64,000 bases of DNA from Hyphomicrobiales bacterium (GTDB lineage: Bacteria; Pseudomonadota; Alphaproteobacteria; Rhizobiales; Rhizobiaceae). The stretch is from contig UBZT01000007.1 of assembly GCA_900470155.1 (NCBI GenBank), positions 290,962 through 354,961 of the forward strand, read 5' to 3'. Made by a program: the position numbers and the translations under genes. Below are positions 36,933 to 46,690 of this stretch, one piece after another; within the stretch, counting starts at the first letter, position 1, and each line of letters opens with the position of its first letter. Below the pieces are notes generated by a model. That model was given only the letters and a program-made list of their open reading frames with translations, had not been told where the DNA came from and searched no databases.

Positions 36933-37652
36933 ATGGAAAAATCTAGCATCGCCTCGCTCAAGACAGCCATCATTGACGCGCTATACCCTATCAGCGCGAA
37001 CTTCCTTGCTGATGTATGCGAAGCAATAGGCCTAGAACCGGGTACACGTGACCAAGCCTTTTTAAGCAAACAACGTTTCGTCTCGATCAGGCTGTTGAAG
37101 CTCTCGCCCGAGCAGATCATCGAAGTTGGCCAAAAGGTACTTGATGAATACCCTACAACAGAACTGGCCAAAGCGGTTCAGCGTGCAACTCAGAACCAAC
37201 CCGCAGACAGCATAGTGTCCGAGGCGCTCTCGTCGTTCGATGAGGCGGGTGTTCACGCCGTTTGGCAACGCGCGATAAAGCGCAGAGAGAGTGACCCGGA
37301 AGGTGCTATCACGTTGGCACGCACGCTCCTTGAGACAGTATGCAAACATATTATTGAAGGAGCTGGTGCAACCTATGGCGAAAAAGATGAACTGCCTCGC
37401 CTCTATAGGACGGCAGCCGAGTGCCTCAATCTCGCTCCTGATCAACACACCGAAGATATCTTCAAGCGTATCCTTGGCGGTTGTCAAACGATAGTGGAAG
37501 GCCTAGGAGCGATCCGAAACAAACTCAGCGACGCACATGGCCGAGGGCCGAGGCCGGTGCGTGCGACTAGCCGTCATGCTGCCTTGGCGGTAAATCTTGC
37601 TGGCGCTATGGCAACTTTTCTCGTTGAGACCGCAAAGGAACAGTCGCGATGA
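36933..37652 (+). CDS. Abortive infection (Abi_C) family protein
   Basis: 239-residue cytosolic protein. The C-terminal about 120 residues match the Abi_C (PF14355) pattern: ARTLLETVCKHIIEG, then LPRLYRTAAECLNL, then a glycine-rich GGCQTIVEGLGAIRNKLSDA, and finally RHAALAVNLAGAMATFLVE. The N-terminal half is helical with no motif I recognise. Such genes are found in phage-defence contexts and are thought to stop growth or kill the infected cell. Base composition is visibly lower in GC than the flanking genes, with codons such as ATA, TTA and CTA, which suggests transfer. An AGGGGG RBS formed by the end of the VOC gene drives translation. Domain call is from memory of the family. Confidence 0.75.
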   Translation: MEKSSIASLKTAIIDALYPISANFLADVCEAIGLEPGTRDQAFLSKQRFVSIRLLKLSPEQIIEVGQKVLDEYPTTELAKAVQRATQNQPADSIVSEALSSFDEAGVHAVWQRAIKRRESDPEGAITLARTLLETVCKHIIEGAGATYGEKDELPRLYRTAAECLNLAPDQHTEDIFKRILGGCQTIVEGLGAIRNKLSDAHGRGPRPVRATSRHAALAVNLAGAMATFLVETAKEQSR

Positions 37653-37792
37653 CCTTCAAACCGTCACGAGTTTCTGCTCAAATTTCCTTGGCTGAGCATG
37701 ATCGCTGGTGCTGGCGCGTCTGTGTTGATCGCCGAGTTCCATCTAACTGTTCATTGCGTGATTTTCAGTATCGGCGTCCGCCATTCCGATAA
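37649..37792 (+). CDS. Short ORF coupled to the Abi_C gene (47 residues, possibly a remnant)
   Basis: ORF of 47 codons whose ATG overlaps the Abi_C stop in ATGA, the usual sign of translational coupling. The product starts MTFKPSRVSAQISLAEHD and has Trp/Arg-rich sequence (RWCWRVCVD) with no membrane segment. It ends 25 bases before the aat stop codon. It may be a real small partner, or the 5' remnant of a longer second gene truncated when the islet was inserted. Evidence is only the overlap and the uninterrupted frame. Confidence 0.35.
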   Translation: MTFKPSRVSAQISLAEHDRWCWRVCVDRRVPSNCSLRDFQYRRPPFR

Positions 37793-37816
37793 CCTAGGCA
37801 CTGTCCTTCCCCCCAC

Positions 37817-38431
37817 TTAAAACTTAACCGTCCCATCCTCCATCGCCTTCTCCAGCAACACCCCATACGCCGCCTTCGGAATATCCACCGCCCCGAACGT
37901 CTTCAGATGCTCCGTGGTGAACTGCGTATCGAGCAGCGTAAACCCGCGTTCCCTCAGCCGCTCGACCAGCGCGACGAGGCAGATCTTCGATGCATTGGTG
38001 CGGCGGGAAAACATGCTCTCGCCGAAAAAGGCCGAGCCCAGCGAGACGCCGTAAAGCCCGCCGACCAGTTCGTCGCCCTCCCACGCTTCGACGCTGTGGG
38101 CATGGCCGAGCCGGTGAAGGGCGCCGTAGAGTTCGCGAATTTGCTGGTTGATCCAGGTGCTCGGGCGGTCGTCCGCCTCTTCGGCACATTTTTCCACCAC
38201 CGTGTCGAACACCGTGTCGAAGCGGATGTCGAACGGCTTTCGGCGGATCGCCTTTGCGAGGCTTTTGGAAACGTGGAAATCATCGAGGGGAATAATCCCC
38301 CGGATCTCGGGCTCGACCCAGAACAATTCGGGATCGTCGGCCGAATCCGACATCGGGAAGAGCCCGATGGAGTAGGCGCGCAGCAGGAGCTCCGGTGTTA
38401 TCCCTTGGTCCCTGCTGCGCCGCCCAGCCAT
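37817..38431 (-). CDS. aat: Leucyl/phenylalanyl-tRNA--protein transferase
   Basis: Transfers Leu or Phe from aminoacyl-tRNA to N-terminal Arg/Lys of proteins, marking them for ClpS/ClpAP degradation (N-end rule). 204 residues with the family stretches [73 protein letters not shown] and [16 protein letters not shown]. The ATG lies six bases after the accC stop, so accB-accC-aat is one operon. Confidence 0.96.
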   Translation of the reverse strand: MAGRRSRDQGITPELLLRAYSIGLFPMSDSADDPELFWVEPEIRGIIPLDDFHVSKSLAKAIRRKPFDIRFDTVFDTVVEKCAEEADDRPSTWINQQIRELYGALHRLGHAHSVEAWEGDELVGGLYGVSLGSAFFGESMFSRRTNASKICLVALVERLRERGFTLLDTQFTTEHLKTFGAVDIPKAAYGVLLEKAMEDGTVKF

Positions 38432-38437
38432 AGTCGA

Positions 38438-39787
38438 TCAGGCCGATGTTTCGGCCAGATAGTTTTCCAGCCAGTGGATGTCGTAGTCGCCATTGGCGAT
38501 GTCCTGGTTGGACACGAGGTCCTGGAACAGCGGCAATGTCGTCTTGATGCCGTCGACGACGAATTCGTCGAGCACGCGGCGCAGGCGCATCATGCATTCG
38601 ACGCGCGTGCGTCCGTGCACGATCAGCTTGCCGATCAGGCTGTCATAGTAAGGCGGGATCTTGTAGCCGGCATAGACGCCACTGTCGACGCGAACGCCCA
38701 GACCACCCGGTGCATGGAAATGCGTGATCGTGCCGGGCGACGGCACGAAGGTGCGCGGGTCCTCGGCATTGATGCGGCATTCGATAGCATGGCCCGAGAA
38801 AACCACCTGGTCTTGCGTGACCGAGAGGCCGGCGCCGGACGCGACGCGGATCTGCTCGTGCACGAGGTCGATGCCGGTGATCGCTTCGGTGATCGGATGC
38901 TCGACCTGCAGGCGGGTGTTCATCTCGATGAAGAAGAACTCGCCGTTTTCGTAGAGGAATTCGATCGTGCCGGCGCCCCGGTACTTCATCTTCTTCATCG
39001 CATCGGCGCAGATCTGGCCGATATTCATCCGCTGCTCGACATTGAGGGCAGGGGAGTTGGCTTCTTCCCAGACCTTCTGGTGGCGGCGCTGCAAAGAGCA
39101 ATCGCGTTCGCCGAGATGGATCGCGTTGCCGGCGCCGTCACCGACCACCTGCACTTCGATATGGCGCGGCTTGCCGAGATATTTTTCCATGTAGACGGCG
39201 TCGTTGCCGAAGGCGGCGAGCGCCTCGGAGCGGGCGGTCGAAACGGCCTCTTCCAGCTCGTCTTCGGTCTTTGCCACCTTCATGCCGCGGCCACCGCCGC
39301 CGGCGGTTGCCTTGATCAGAACCGGGAAGCCGATCTGGCGGGCGATTTCCAGCGCGTTCTCCGGCAGGACTTCGCCGTCAGAGCCCGGAACCACGGGAAT
39401 GCCAAGCTCGACCGCGGTCTTCTTCGCCGTGATCTTGTCACCCATCAGGCGGATATGCTCCGCCGTCGGTCCGATGAAGGTGATGCCATGCGCGTCGAGG
39501 ATATCGGCGAACTTGGCGTTTTCCGACAGGAAGCCATAGCCCGGGTGGACTGCGTCGGCGCCGGTGATCTCGCAGGCAGCAACGATCTGGTGGATGTTGA
39601 GATAGCTGTCGCGCGACGGCGGCGGGCCGATGCACACGCTTTCGTCGGCCAGGCGCACATGCATGGCATTGGCGTCAGCGGTGGAATGCACGGCAACGGT
39701 GGCGATGCCGAGTTCCTTGCAGGCGCGCAGCACGCGCAGGGCGATTTCGCCGCGATTGGCGATGAGGATCTTTGAAATAGCGGTCAT
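38438..39787 (-). CDS. accC: Acetyl-CoA carboxylase biotin carboxylase subunit
   Basis: ATP-grasp enzyme that carboxylates biotin on AccB in the first step of fatty-acid synthesis. 449 residues: N-terminal [17 protein letters not shown], the glycine-rich ATP loop [27 protein letters not shown] with catalytic acid and basic residues, and the C-terminal domain. All expected motifs are present. It follows accB by four bases. Confidence 0.97.
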   Translation of the reverse strand: MTAISKILIANRGEIALRVLRACKELGIATVAVHSTADANAMHVRLADESVCIGPPPSRDSYLNIHQIVAACEITGADAVHPGYGFLSENAKFADILDAHGITFIGPTAEHIRLMGDKITAKKTAVELGIPVVPGSDGEVLPENALEIARQIGFPVLIKATAGGGGRGMKVAKTEDELEEAVSTARSEALAAFGNDAVYMEKYLGKPRHIEVQVVGDGAGNAIHLGERDCSLQRRHQKVWEEANSPALNVEQRMNIGQICADAMKKMKYRGAGTIEFLYENGEFFFIEMNTRLQVEHPITEAITGIDLVHEQIRVASGAGLSVTQDQVVFSGHAIECRINAEDPRTFVPSPGTITHFHAPGGLGVRVDSGVYAGYKIPPYYDSLIGKLIVHGRTRVECMMRLRRVLDEFVVDGIKTTLPLFQDLVSNQDIANGDYDIHWLENYLAETSA

Positions 39788-39791
39788 CAGC

Positions 39792-40253
39792 TTACTCGAT
39801 GACGACGAGGGGCTCGCCGTACTCTACCGGGCTGCCGTCTTCGATCAGGATTTCGACAACCTTGCCCGAACGCGGGGCCGGGATCTGGTTCATCGTCTTC
39901 ATCGCTTCGATGATCAGGAGGGTCTGGCCTTCCTTGACGGTCGCGCCGACTTCAACGAAGGCGCGGGCGCCCGGAGCCGGCGAAAGATAGACGGTGCCGA
40001 CCATCGGCGCGGTCAGGGCCTTGGACAGGTCGCGGGCCGCGGCAACCGGGGCTGCGGCAGCGGCGGCCGGTGCAGCAGCAACCGGCTGTGCATAGGCCTG
40101 CATCTGCGGCATCATCACCTGCGTGCCGTTGCGCGAAACGCGGATGCGCAGCGCGTCCTGCTCGACTTCAATCTCGGTCAGATCCGTTTCGTTGAGGATG
40201 TTCGCCAGATCACGGATCAGCGCCTGATCGATACCCGATTTCTTCTCAGCCAT
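39792..40253 (-). CDS. accB: Acetyl-CoA carboxylase biotin carboxyl carrier protein
   Basis: Carries the biotin of acetyl-CoA carboxylase. 153 residues: a helical N terminus, an Ala/Pro-rich flexible linker (about residues 55-75), then the biotinyl domain with the modified Lys119 in EAMKTMNQI and the thumb-like [12 protein letters not shown]. First of the accB-accC-aat set; aroQ lies 21 bases upstream. Confidence 0.97.
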   Translation of the reverse strand: MAEKKSGIDQALIRDLANILNETDLTEIEVEQDALRIRVSRNGTQVMMPQMQAYAQPVAAAPAAAAAAPVAAARDLSKALTAPMVGTVYLSPAPGARAFVEVGATVKEGQTLLIIEAMKTMNQIPAPRSGKVVEILIEDGSPVEYGEPLVVIE

Positions 40254-40274
40254 GGATGATGTCCTGTATTCTTG

Positions 40275-40712
40275 TTATTGCGTGATGTTTTTCAGCGCCT
40301 GCAGCGCCAGGATGTAACTTAAGGGGCCAAAACCGCAGATAACCCCTTTGACGGCGGGCGCTATCATCGATTTGTGGCGGAATTCCTCGCGTGCATGCAC
40401 GTTCGAGATATGCACTTCGATCACCGGCACGGAGATGGCGCGGATCGCGTCATGCAGGCCCACGGACGTATGCGTATAGGCGCCCGCATTGAAGGCCACG
40501 CCGGCGGCCTTTTCGCCGGCCTCGTGCAGCCAGTCGATCAGCACGCCTTCATGGTTCGACTGGCGGAAATCAACCTCTAGCCCGAGTTCCAGGCCGGCTG
40601 CCTTGCAGTCCGCCTCGATATCGGCGAGCGTCTTGCCGCCATAGATCCCCGGTTCCCGCTTGCCGAGGGCATTCAGGTTGGGGCCATTCAGAACAAAAAT
40701 GGTCTTTGTCAT
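40275..40712 (-). CDS. aroQ: Type II 3-dehydroquinate dehydratase
   Basis: Shikimate-pathway enzyme, 145 residues, normal type II length. N-terminal IFVLNGPNLNALGKREPGIYG holds the active-site Tyr and Arg; QSNHEGVLIDWLHEA and NAGAYTHTSVGLHDA follow; HISNVHAREEFRHKS carries the catalytic histidine. The aroQ-accB-accC order is common in proteobacteria. Confidence 0.97.
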   Translation of the reverse strand: MTKTIFVLNGPNLNALGKREPGIYGGKTLADIEADCKAAGLELGLEVDFRQSNHEGVLIDWLHEAGEKAAGVAFNAGAYTHTSVGLHDAIRAISVPVIEVHISNVHAREEFRHKSMIAPAVKGVICGFGPLSYILALQALKNITQ

Positions 40713-40860
40713 CTACAGTTCCGTCGGTTTTCAACCGCCTCCTATAGACCGCGCGGCCTTGCAGGGAAAGCCCTTTGCCACAATAGCGAAGGACCTTCCC
40801 CGGAAAATGCCACTAGGGTTAAGGCGGGAACGGCTGTCGCCGGGCCGAGCCGATCGAGCG

Positions 40861-41622
40861 TCAGCAGGTCGCCTTGCCGCAGGAGCGCATATTGGCAACC
40901 TTGGCTTCCAGCGCCTCTGAGCCGACAGCACCGAACACCGCCTCGTTTCCGAGGATATAGGATGGCGTTCCGGTGATGCCGAGACTGGTGGCCAGCTGAT
41001 AGGCCTCCTGCACCGAAGCCTCGTTCGGGCTGTCCTTCATCTTCGCCCGCAGGGCCTCTTCGGTCAGGCCAAGGCCGACCGCGATCGCAATGGCGCTCTC
41101 TTCCGAGGCGCGGCCTTCCGACGTCATCATCGCATGGAAGAAGTCCGGATAGGTCTCCGGCGAAAGCTTGCGCACCGCGTCGGATACCTTGTGGGCCGCG
41201 ACCGATTCCGGACCGAGGATCGGGAATTCCTTCAGCACGAAACGGATGTTCTTGTCCTTCTCCAGGAGCGCGCTCATGTCGTCATGCGCACGGCGGCAAT
41301 AGCCGCAATTGTAGTCGAAGAACTCGACCAGTGTCACGTCGCCCTTCGGGTTGCCGATGGCGATGTCATGTTCGGAGGAGAACAACGCATCCTTGTGGTC
41401 GGCGACGGCGGAGGAGGCCTTTTTCAGCCGTGCCTCTTCCTGCTTCTTCTGCAGCGCATCCTGCACGTCGAGCATGATCTCCGGATTTTCGATCAGGTAT
41501 TCGCGGACGAATTCGCCGATTTCCTTCTTCTGCGTCTCGTCGAGCGCGCTGGCCGGGTTGGGCAGCATGGCCGGAAGGAGAACCAGTGCCGTGGCGGCGA
41601 TCGTCTTGAAATTCAGAGCCAT
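40861..41622 (-). CDS. DsbA-family periplasmic thiol oxidoreductase
   Basis: 253-residue exported protein. The signal peptide ends near PASAL, then comes a helical extension (residues 28-90), which may be an oligomerisation stalk as in ScsC/DsbA-like proteins, then a DsbA thioredoxin fold with active site C106-GY-C109 (DYNCGYCRRAH) and cis-Pro loop GITGTPSYI. Two further cysteines lie at the C terminus (SCGKATC). I start at the ATG at 41622 with GAGGA upstream; the frame opens 88 codons earlier without basis. Divergent from the aminotransferase gene. Confidence 0.9.
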   Translation of the reverse strand: MALNFKTIAATALVLLPAMLPNPASALDETQKKEIGEFVREYLIENPEIMLDVQDALQKKQEEARLKKASSAVADHKDALFSSEHDIAIGNPKGDVTLVEFFDYNCGYCRRAHDDMSALLEKDKNIRFVLKEFPILGPESVAAHKVSDAVRKLSPETYPDFFHAMMTSEGRASEESAIAIAVGLGLTEEALRAKMKDSPNEASVQEAYQLATSLGITGTPSYILGNEAVFGAVGSEALEAKVANMRSCGKATC

Positions 41623-41816
41623 GTCTTTCCTCGTCTTGAATTCTGCCAGCCGGCAATCGGCCCAGGCGATATCGGGCGGTGGGCATGGGTAACCTAACCC
41701 TTGCCTCAGGCAAGCGAAATCGCAAAATCGCCGGCGCTTTGTCCCTCTCGCCATTGTGAAGGCCGCAGCTTTGCGGCAAATGTCAGGCGCATTTCGATGA
41801 CAGGAGCGTCCATTCC

Positions 41817-42974
41817 GTGCTTTCCATTTCAAAACGCAGCGCAGTCGAGCCTTTTCATGCCATGGATATCCTCGCCGAGGCGACACGGCGTCGCCAGGCC
41901 GGCAAGCCGGTCATCTCCATGGCCGTCGGCCAGCCCGGCCATCCGGCACCCAGGGCCGCCCTGACCGCTGCCCAGGCGGCCCTGATCGAGGGCAGGATCG
42001 GCTATACGGATGCCTTGGGGCTCGGTGCATTGCGCCAGGGGCTGGCCGACGACTATCGCAACCGTCACGGTATCCATGTCGATGCTGGGCGTATCATGAT
42101 CACCACCGGCTCGTCCGCCGGCTTCAATCTCGCCTTCCTGTCGCTCTTCGATGTCGGTGATGCGGTTGCGATTGCCCGTCCCGGTTATCCCGCCTATCGC
42201 AGCATCCTGTCGGCGCTGGGCCTCGTCGTCATAGAGGTCCCGGTGAGCGCAGAGACGGGTTATACGCTGACGCCGGAGAGCCTGGAGCAGGCCCAATCGG
42301 CAGCTGGCGTCCGCCTGAAGGGCGTGCTGCTGGCAAGCCCCGCCAATCCGACCGGAACAGTGACCACCGCCGCCCAGATTCGCGCCGTTTATGACTATTG
42401 CGAAGGGCAGGGCATCGCCTTGATCTCCGACGAGATCTATCATGGCCTGACCTATGGCGCCGAAGAGGCCTCAGCCCTCACGATCGGTACCCAGGCCGTG
42501 GTGATCAATTCCTTCTCCAAATATTATTGCATGACCGGCTGGCGGATCGGCTGGATGGTGCTGCCGGAAGAGCTCGTGCGGCCGATCGAATGTCTCGCCC
42601 AGAGCCTCTACATCTCCGCGCCCGAACTGTCGCAGATCGCCGCGATTGCCGCCTTGGGTGCCACCGAGGAACTGGAGCACTACAAGGCAAGCTGCCGCGC
42701 CAATCGCGACTTCCTCATGCGCCGGTTGCCGGAACTCGGCCTGCCGCTGCTGTCGCCGATGGATGGCGCCTTCTATGCCTATGTCGATGCCACCCGCTAC
42801 ACCAATGACAGCATGGCCTTTGCCAGACGCATGCTGGCCGAGATCGATGTCGCGACGACGCCGGGCATGGATTTCGATCCTGTCGACGGGCATCTGGCGC
42901 TGCGGCTGTCTTATGCGGGCACCATGGCGGAGATGGTCGAGGCGACGGATCGCCTCGCTGCGTGGCTTGGTTGA
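41817..42974 (+). CDS. Pyridoxal-phosphate aminotransferase, class I/II
   Basis: Fold-type I aminotransferase of 385 residues. The Schiff-base lysine is K235 in NSFSKYYCMTGWRIGW, the cofactor loop is ITTGSSAGFNLAF, SPANPTGT and DEIYHGLTYG hold the phosphate and Asn/Asp sites, and RLSYAG carries the C-terminal arginine. Similar enzymes act on aspartate, alanine or aromatic amino acids; I cannot fix the substrate. The start is a GTG at 41817 preceded by AGGAG at ten bases; the first internal ATG would remove conserved sequence. Confidence 0.9.
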   Translation: MLSISKRSAVEPFHAMDILAEATRRRQAGKPVISMAVGQPGHPAPRAALTAAQAALIEGRIGYTDALGLGALRQGLADDYRNRHGIHVDAGRIMITTGSSAGFNLAFLSLFDVGDAVAIARPGYPAYRSILSALGLVVIEVPVSAETGYTLTPESLEQAQSAAGVRLKGVLLASPANPTGTVTTAAQIRAVYDYCEGQGIALISDEIYHGLTYGAEEASALTIGTQAVVINSFSKYYCMTGWRIGWMVLPEELVRPIECLAQSLYISAPELSQIAAIAALGATEELEHYKASCRANRDFLMRRLPELGLPLLSPMDGAFYAYVDATRYTNDSMAFARRMLAEIDVATTPGMDFDPVDGHLALRLSYAGTMAEMVEATDRLAAWLG

Positions 42975-43107
42975 GTATTTAGGCAATGAGCGAAAAAGAT
43001 TCTGCATCAGGGACTTCGGCCCATTTGCGGAATCAGTTTACCAATGTGTTGAATCAAGATCTGAGGAAGACTTCCAGCAAGCCATCCTCGCGGAAAGGAG
43101 CAGGCTG

Positions 43108-43665
43108 TTGTTTCAGCATCTCGTCGCGCGACCATTGATCGTCGCGCCGGAAATTCTGACCGAACGGACGCGGATGCGCGCACATCGGGTTGAGGATTTC
43201 GCAGCGATGACCGCCATGTGGGCCGAGGAGGCCGTTGTGCGCTTCATCCTCGGCAGACCGTCCGCGCCGTCTGAGACCTGGTCGAGACTGCTGCGCTACA
43301 TGGGCCACTGGCAAGCCCTCGGCTTTGGCTACTGGGCCGTCGAGGACCGGGAAACCGGGGAATATCTGGGTGACACCGGTTTTGCCGATTATCAGCGTGA
43401 AATCAGTCCGCCGCTGGGCAATGTGCCCGAAGCCGGATGGGCGCTGGTGTCCAGCGCCCATGGCAAGGGTCTGGCCACGGAAATCGTCAAAGCGGCGCAC
43501 CATTGGGCCGATCGGAATTTCCTCGGCGAACACACGGTCGCGATCTTCGATCCGACGCATGAGGGCTCTGTTCGAGTGGCCGAAAAATGCGGATATGTCC
43601 GCAGTCACGACGCAATCTTCCTCGAGAAGCCGACGCTGGTCATGCAGCGTACCCGTCACGCCTGA
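43108..43665 (+). CDS. GNAT acetyltransferase, RimJ/RimL type
   Basis: 185-residue GNAT of the acetyltransf_3 group, with LTERTRMRAHRVEDFAAM at the N terminus, the GYWAVEDRETGEYLGDTGF strand pair, AHGKGLATEIVKAAHHWAD as acetyl-CoA loop and SVRVAEKCGYV at the end. The start is a TTG at 43108 with AGGAG seven bases upstream. The open frame extends far 5' inside the aminotransferase gene but without an RBS. Possibly co-transcribed with the aminotransferase; its end is marked by a shared terminator with rne. Confidence 0.85.
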   Translation: MFQHLVARPLIVAPEILTERTRMRAHRVEDFAAMTAMWAEEAVVRFILGRPSAPSETWSRLLRYMGHWQALGFGYWAVEDRETGEYLGDTGFADYQREISPPLGNVPEAGWALVSSAHGKGLATEIVKAAHHWADRNFLGEHTVAIFDPTHEGSVRVAEKCGYVRSHDAIFLEKPTLVMQRTRHA

Positions 43666-43694
43666 CGGCTCACGAAAGCTGTATCGACGACATA

Positions 43695-43721
43695 AAAAAG
43701 GCCCCGTATAGGGGCCTTTTT
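43695..43721. terminator. Bidirectional terminator between the GNAT gene and rne
   Basis: GGCCCC (43700-43705) pairs with GGGGCC (43711-43716) around five bases, flanked by A-run and T-run on the two sides, so it can end transcripts from both directions. Confidence 0.92.
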
Positions 43722-43744
43722 CAATCTTGATTGTCAGCTGCAGC

Positions 43745-46690
43745 TCAGAAGAAACCGCGCTTCTGCCACCAGCCACCCTTCTTGGGCTTGGCCGCTTCGC
43801 CATTCTCGTCGGACGTCTTGACCGACGTGATGACGGGCTCGGACGATGTGACGTTCGATTCGCGGTTGGCACGAGCAGGTTTGCTATCCTCGACGACAGT
43901 CTCCTCGGAGACAAGGTCGGCAGCCGGCGTCTCAGTCGGCGCGGCGATCGGCGCAGCAGCAGGTTCAACGACTTCGGCAACAACCGGCGCCGCGACTTCG
44001 GCAGCAATCGTTTCGGCAACCACGGCCACCGCAGCGGCTTCAGTCATAGCCGGCTCGACCGTCTCTGGCGTCACCTTGGCCTTGCGGGTCCGGCGCGCTT
44101 TCGGGGCAGGGGCCGCAGGGGCCTCTTCCGTCGCATCGACAGCCGCCATCGACGGAGAGATTTCGACGACGCGTTCGTCAGCCGCTTCCTCAGCGGTTTC
44201 GGTCACGCCGTCAGTCTCTTCGGCGTCGTCGCCTTCTTCGCCATTTTCATCGCCGGCCTCGAGCGAGCCTTCTTCGCCCGGACGGTTGCGACGGCCACCG
44301 CGCTTGCCGCGACGGCGGCGCTTGCGCTTCTGGGCGTCGTCACCATTGGCATCGGCGTCTGCAGCAACAGCTTCGCTGCCGCCTTCGGCAGCGTCGTCGT
44401 CACCCTCGTCGCCTTCGTCCTCGTCACCATCGTCTTCCATGCCGGAAGCCTGGGTGCCGTTGGTTTCGCCATTCTGGCCGTTCTTGCCGCGACGGCGACG
44501 ACGGCGCTTGCGCTTGCGATTGCCCTGTTCATCGCCATTGGCCGATGCGTCGGCTTGCGGAGCCGCGGCGGTTGCAGCTGCAACCGGTGCAGCCACGACT
44601 TCTTCGTCATCTTCGTCCTCGGGCTCCGGAACGTACTCGTCTTCTTCCGGCTCCGGCAGCAGCGACAGCAGGCTTTCGATCTTCACCGGGTTCGGCACGG
44701 CTTCGCCACGTTCGATGGTGAAGTGGTGCGTCCCGCTGTGATCGGTATGATCGGCTTCCACGACGATCGAAACGCCGAAGCGCTGTTCGTAGTCGACGAT
44801 GGTGCCGCGCTTCTGGTTGAGCAGGTAAAGAGCCGTTTCCGGCGTCGTATGCACGATGATGTCGTGTGTCGTGCTCTTCAGCAGGAATTCCTCGATGCCG
44901 CGCAGAACATGCAGGGCCACCGACGACTGCGACCGGATCAGGCCGGTGCCCGAGCAATGCGGGCAAACCTGGGTGGTCGATTCCAGCACGCTGGCGCGGA
45001 TACGCTGGCGCGACATTTCGAGCAGGCCGAAATGCGAGATGCGGCCGACCTGGATGCGGGCGCGGTCGTTCTTCAGGCAATCCTTCAGCTTCTTCTCGAC
45101 AGAGCGGTTGTTCCGCTTTTCTTCCATGTCGATGAAGTCGATGACGATCAGGCCGGCAAGGTCGCGCAGGCGCAGCTGGCGGGCTACTTCTTCGGCGGCC
45201 TCCAGATTGGTCTGCAGCGCGGTGTCTTCGATCGAATATTCGCGGGTCGAGCGACCCGAGTTGACGTCGATCGAAACCAGCGCTTCAGTCTGGTTGATGA
45301 TGATGTAGCCGCCGGATTTCAGCGTCACCTGCGGCTGCAGCATGCGGTCGAGCTGCGCTTCGATGCCGGAGCGCGCAAAGATCGGATGCAGGTCGCGGTA
45401 AGGCTGAACCACCTTTGCGTGGCTCGGCATCAGCATCTTCATGAAGTCTTTCGCTTCGCGATAGCCTTCTTCGCCGGACACGACGATTTCGCTGATGTCC
45501 TTGTTGTAGAGGTCGCGGATCGAGCGCTTGATCAGCGAGCCTTCTTCATAGACGAGGCAGGGGGCGGTCGACGCAAGCGTGAGCGTGCGGACGTTTTCCC
45601 ACAGGCGCATCAGATATTCGAAGTCGCGCTTGATCTCGACCTTGGTGCGGTTGGCGCCGGCCGTGCGCAGGATCACGCCCATGCCCTGCGGCACTTCGAG
45701 ACCACGTGCGATTTCCTTCAGGCGCTTGCGGTCGGCCGGATTGGTGATCTTGCGGGAAATGCCACCGCCACGTGCCGTGTTCGGCATCAGGACCGAATAA
45801 CGTCCGGCCAGCGACAGATAGGTGGTGAGTGCCGCGCCCTTGTTGCCGCGTTCTTCCTTGGCAACCTGAACCAGCAGGATCTGCCGGCGCTTGATCACTT
45901 CCTGGATGCGGTACAACTTGCGCGGCTTGCGCTGAATGCGGTCCGGAACCTCTTCCATCGCGTCTTCGGCGCCAACGGATTCGATTTCTTCCTTTTCTTC
46001 GATGTGATCGTCGTCATCATCATCACCGTCGTCATCGCGGCCACGGCGACGTCCGGCTTCTTCGGAAATCTCATCCATTTCGACCATGGCGGCGATCGTG
46101 CCGCCCGAAGCATCGTCGTCACCTGCGGTGTCGTCGGAAGCTGCGGCTTCCTCGCCGGCAGCCGCCTTCTTGGCGCGCGGCTTGCGAACGCGCTTCGGCT
46201 TGGCCTTTGGCGCCTCTTCAGCAACCTCGGCCTCTGCTTCAACGGTCGCGACTTCGGTTTCGACCGCCTCGAAATTGCTTTCGGTCGCCGCAAATTCTTC
46301 GTTGGAGGGAATGCCGATGTCGGGCTGATCCTGGTATGCCGGATCGGCGCTCACGGGCTGATCCAAAGGCTCGTCGCCTTCGACGTCATTTTCCTTGCGA
46401 TGCTCTTCGGCTTCGGCGCGAAGCAGAGCCTGACGATCCGCAAGCGGGATCTGGTAGTAGTCGGGGTGGATTTCGGCAAAGGCCAGGAAGCCGTGGCGGT
46501 TGCCGCCGTAGTCGACAAAAGCGGCCTGCAGCGAAGGTTCGACCCTCGTTACTTTTGCCAGATAGATGTTGCCTCGAATTTGTTTCTTGTGCTGGGATTC
46601 AAAATCGAATTCTTCAATGCGGTTACCGCGTACGACGACAACGCGCGTCTCTTCTTCGTGAGACGCGTCGATAAGCATTTTGTCTGCCAT
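43745..46690 (-). CDS. rne: Ribonuclease E with long acidic insertion in the S1 domain
   Basis: Endoribonuclease that initiates mRNA decay and processes rRNA and tRNA. 981 residues. The S1 domain (about 35-85 and 270-320) is split by an acidic, Glu/Asp/Lys-rich insertion of roughly 180 residues. The catalytic part holds D475 in SIDVNSGR and D518 in VIDFIDM, the same spacing as D303 and D346 of the E. coli enzyme, and the zinc-link CPHCSGTG at about 576. The C-terminal half is low-complexity acidic and basic, then ends in WWQKRGFF, a short conserved tail that probably binds a degradosome partner. Divergent from the amidase gene. Confidence 0.96.
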   Translation of the reverse strand: MADKMLIDASHEEETRVVVVRGNRIEEFDFESQHKKQIRGNIYLAKVTRVEPSLQAAFVDYGGNRHGFLAFAEIHPDYYQIPLADRQALLRAEAEEHRKENDVEGDEPLDQPVSADPAYQDQPDIGIPSNEEFAATESNFEAVETEVATVEAEAEVAEEAPKAKPKRVRKPRAKKAAAGEEAAASDDTAGDDDASGGTIAAMVEMDEISEEAGRRRGRDDDGDDDDDDHIEEKEEIESVGAEDAMEEVPDRIQRKPRKLYRIQEVIKRRQILLVQVAKEERGNKGAALTTYLSLAGRYSVLMPNTARGGGISRKITNPADRKRLKEIARGLEVPQGMGVILRTAGANRTKVEIKRDFEYLMRLWENVRTLTLASTAPCLVYEEGSLIKRSIRDLYNKDISEIVVSGEEGYREAKDFMKMLMPSHAKVVQPYRDLHPIFARSGIEAQLDRMLQPQVTLKSGGYIIINQTEALVSIDVNSGRSTREYSIEDTALQTNLEAAEEVARQLRLRDLAGLIVIDFIDMEEKRNNRSVEKKLKDCLKNDRARIQVGRISHFGLLEMSRQRIRASVLESTTQVCPHCSGTGLIRSQSSVALHVLRGIEEFLLKSTTHDIIVHTTPETALYLLNQKRGTIVDYEQRFGVSIVVEADHTDHSGTHHFTIERGEAVPNPVKIESLLSLLPEPEEDEYVPEPEDEDDEEVVAAPVAAATAAAPQADASANGDEQGNRKRKRRRRRRGKNGQNGETNGTQASGMEDDGDEDEGDEGDDDAAEGGSEAVAADADANGDDAQKRKRRRRGKRGGRRNRPGEEGSLEAGDENGEEGDDAEETDGVTETAEEAADERVVEISPSMAAVDATEEAPAAPAPKARRTRKAKVTPETVEPAMTEAAAVAVVAETIAAEVAAPVVAEVVEPAAAPIAAPTETPAADLVSEETVVEDSKPARANRESNVTSSEPVITSVKTSDENGEAAKPKKGGWWQKRGFF

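Noticed and set aside
37907..39775. 622-codon plus-strand open frame opposite aat and accC
   Set aside because: Spans two well-identified genes and the gap between them in antisense; no independent support.
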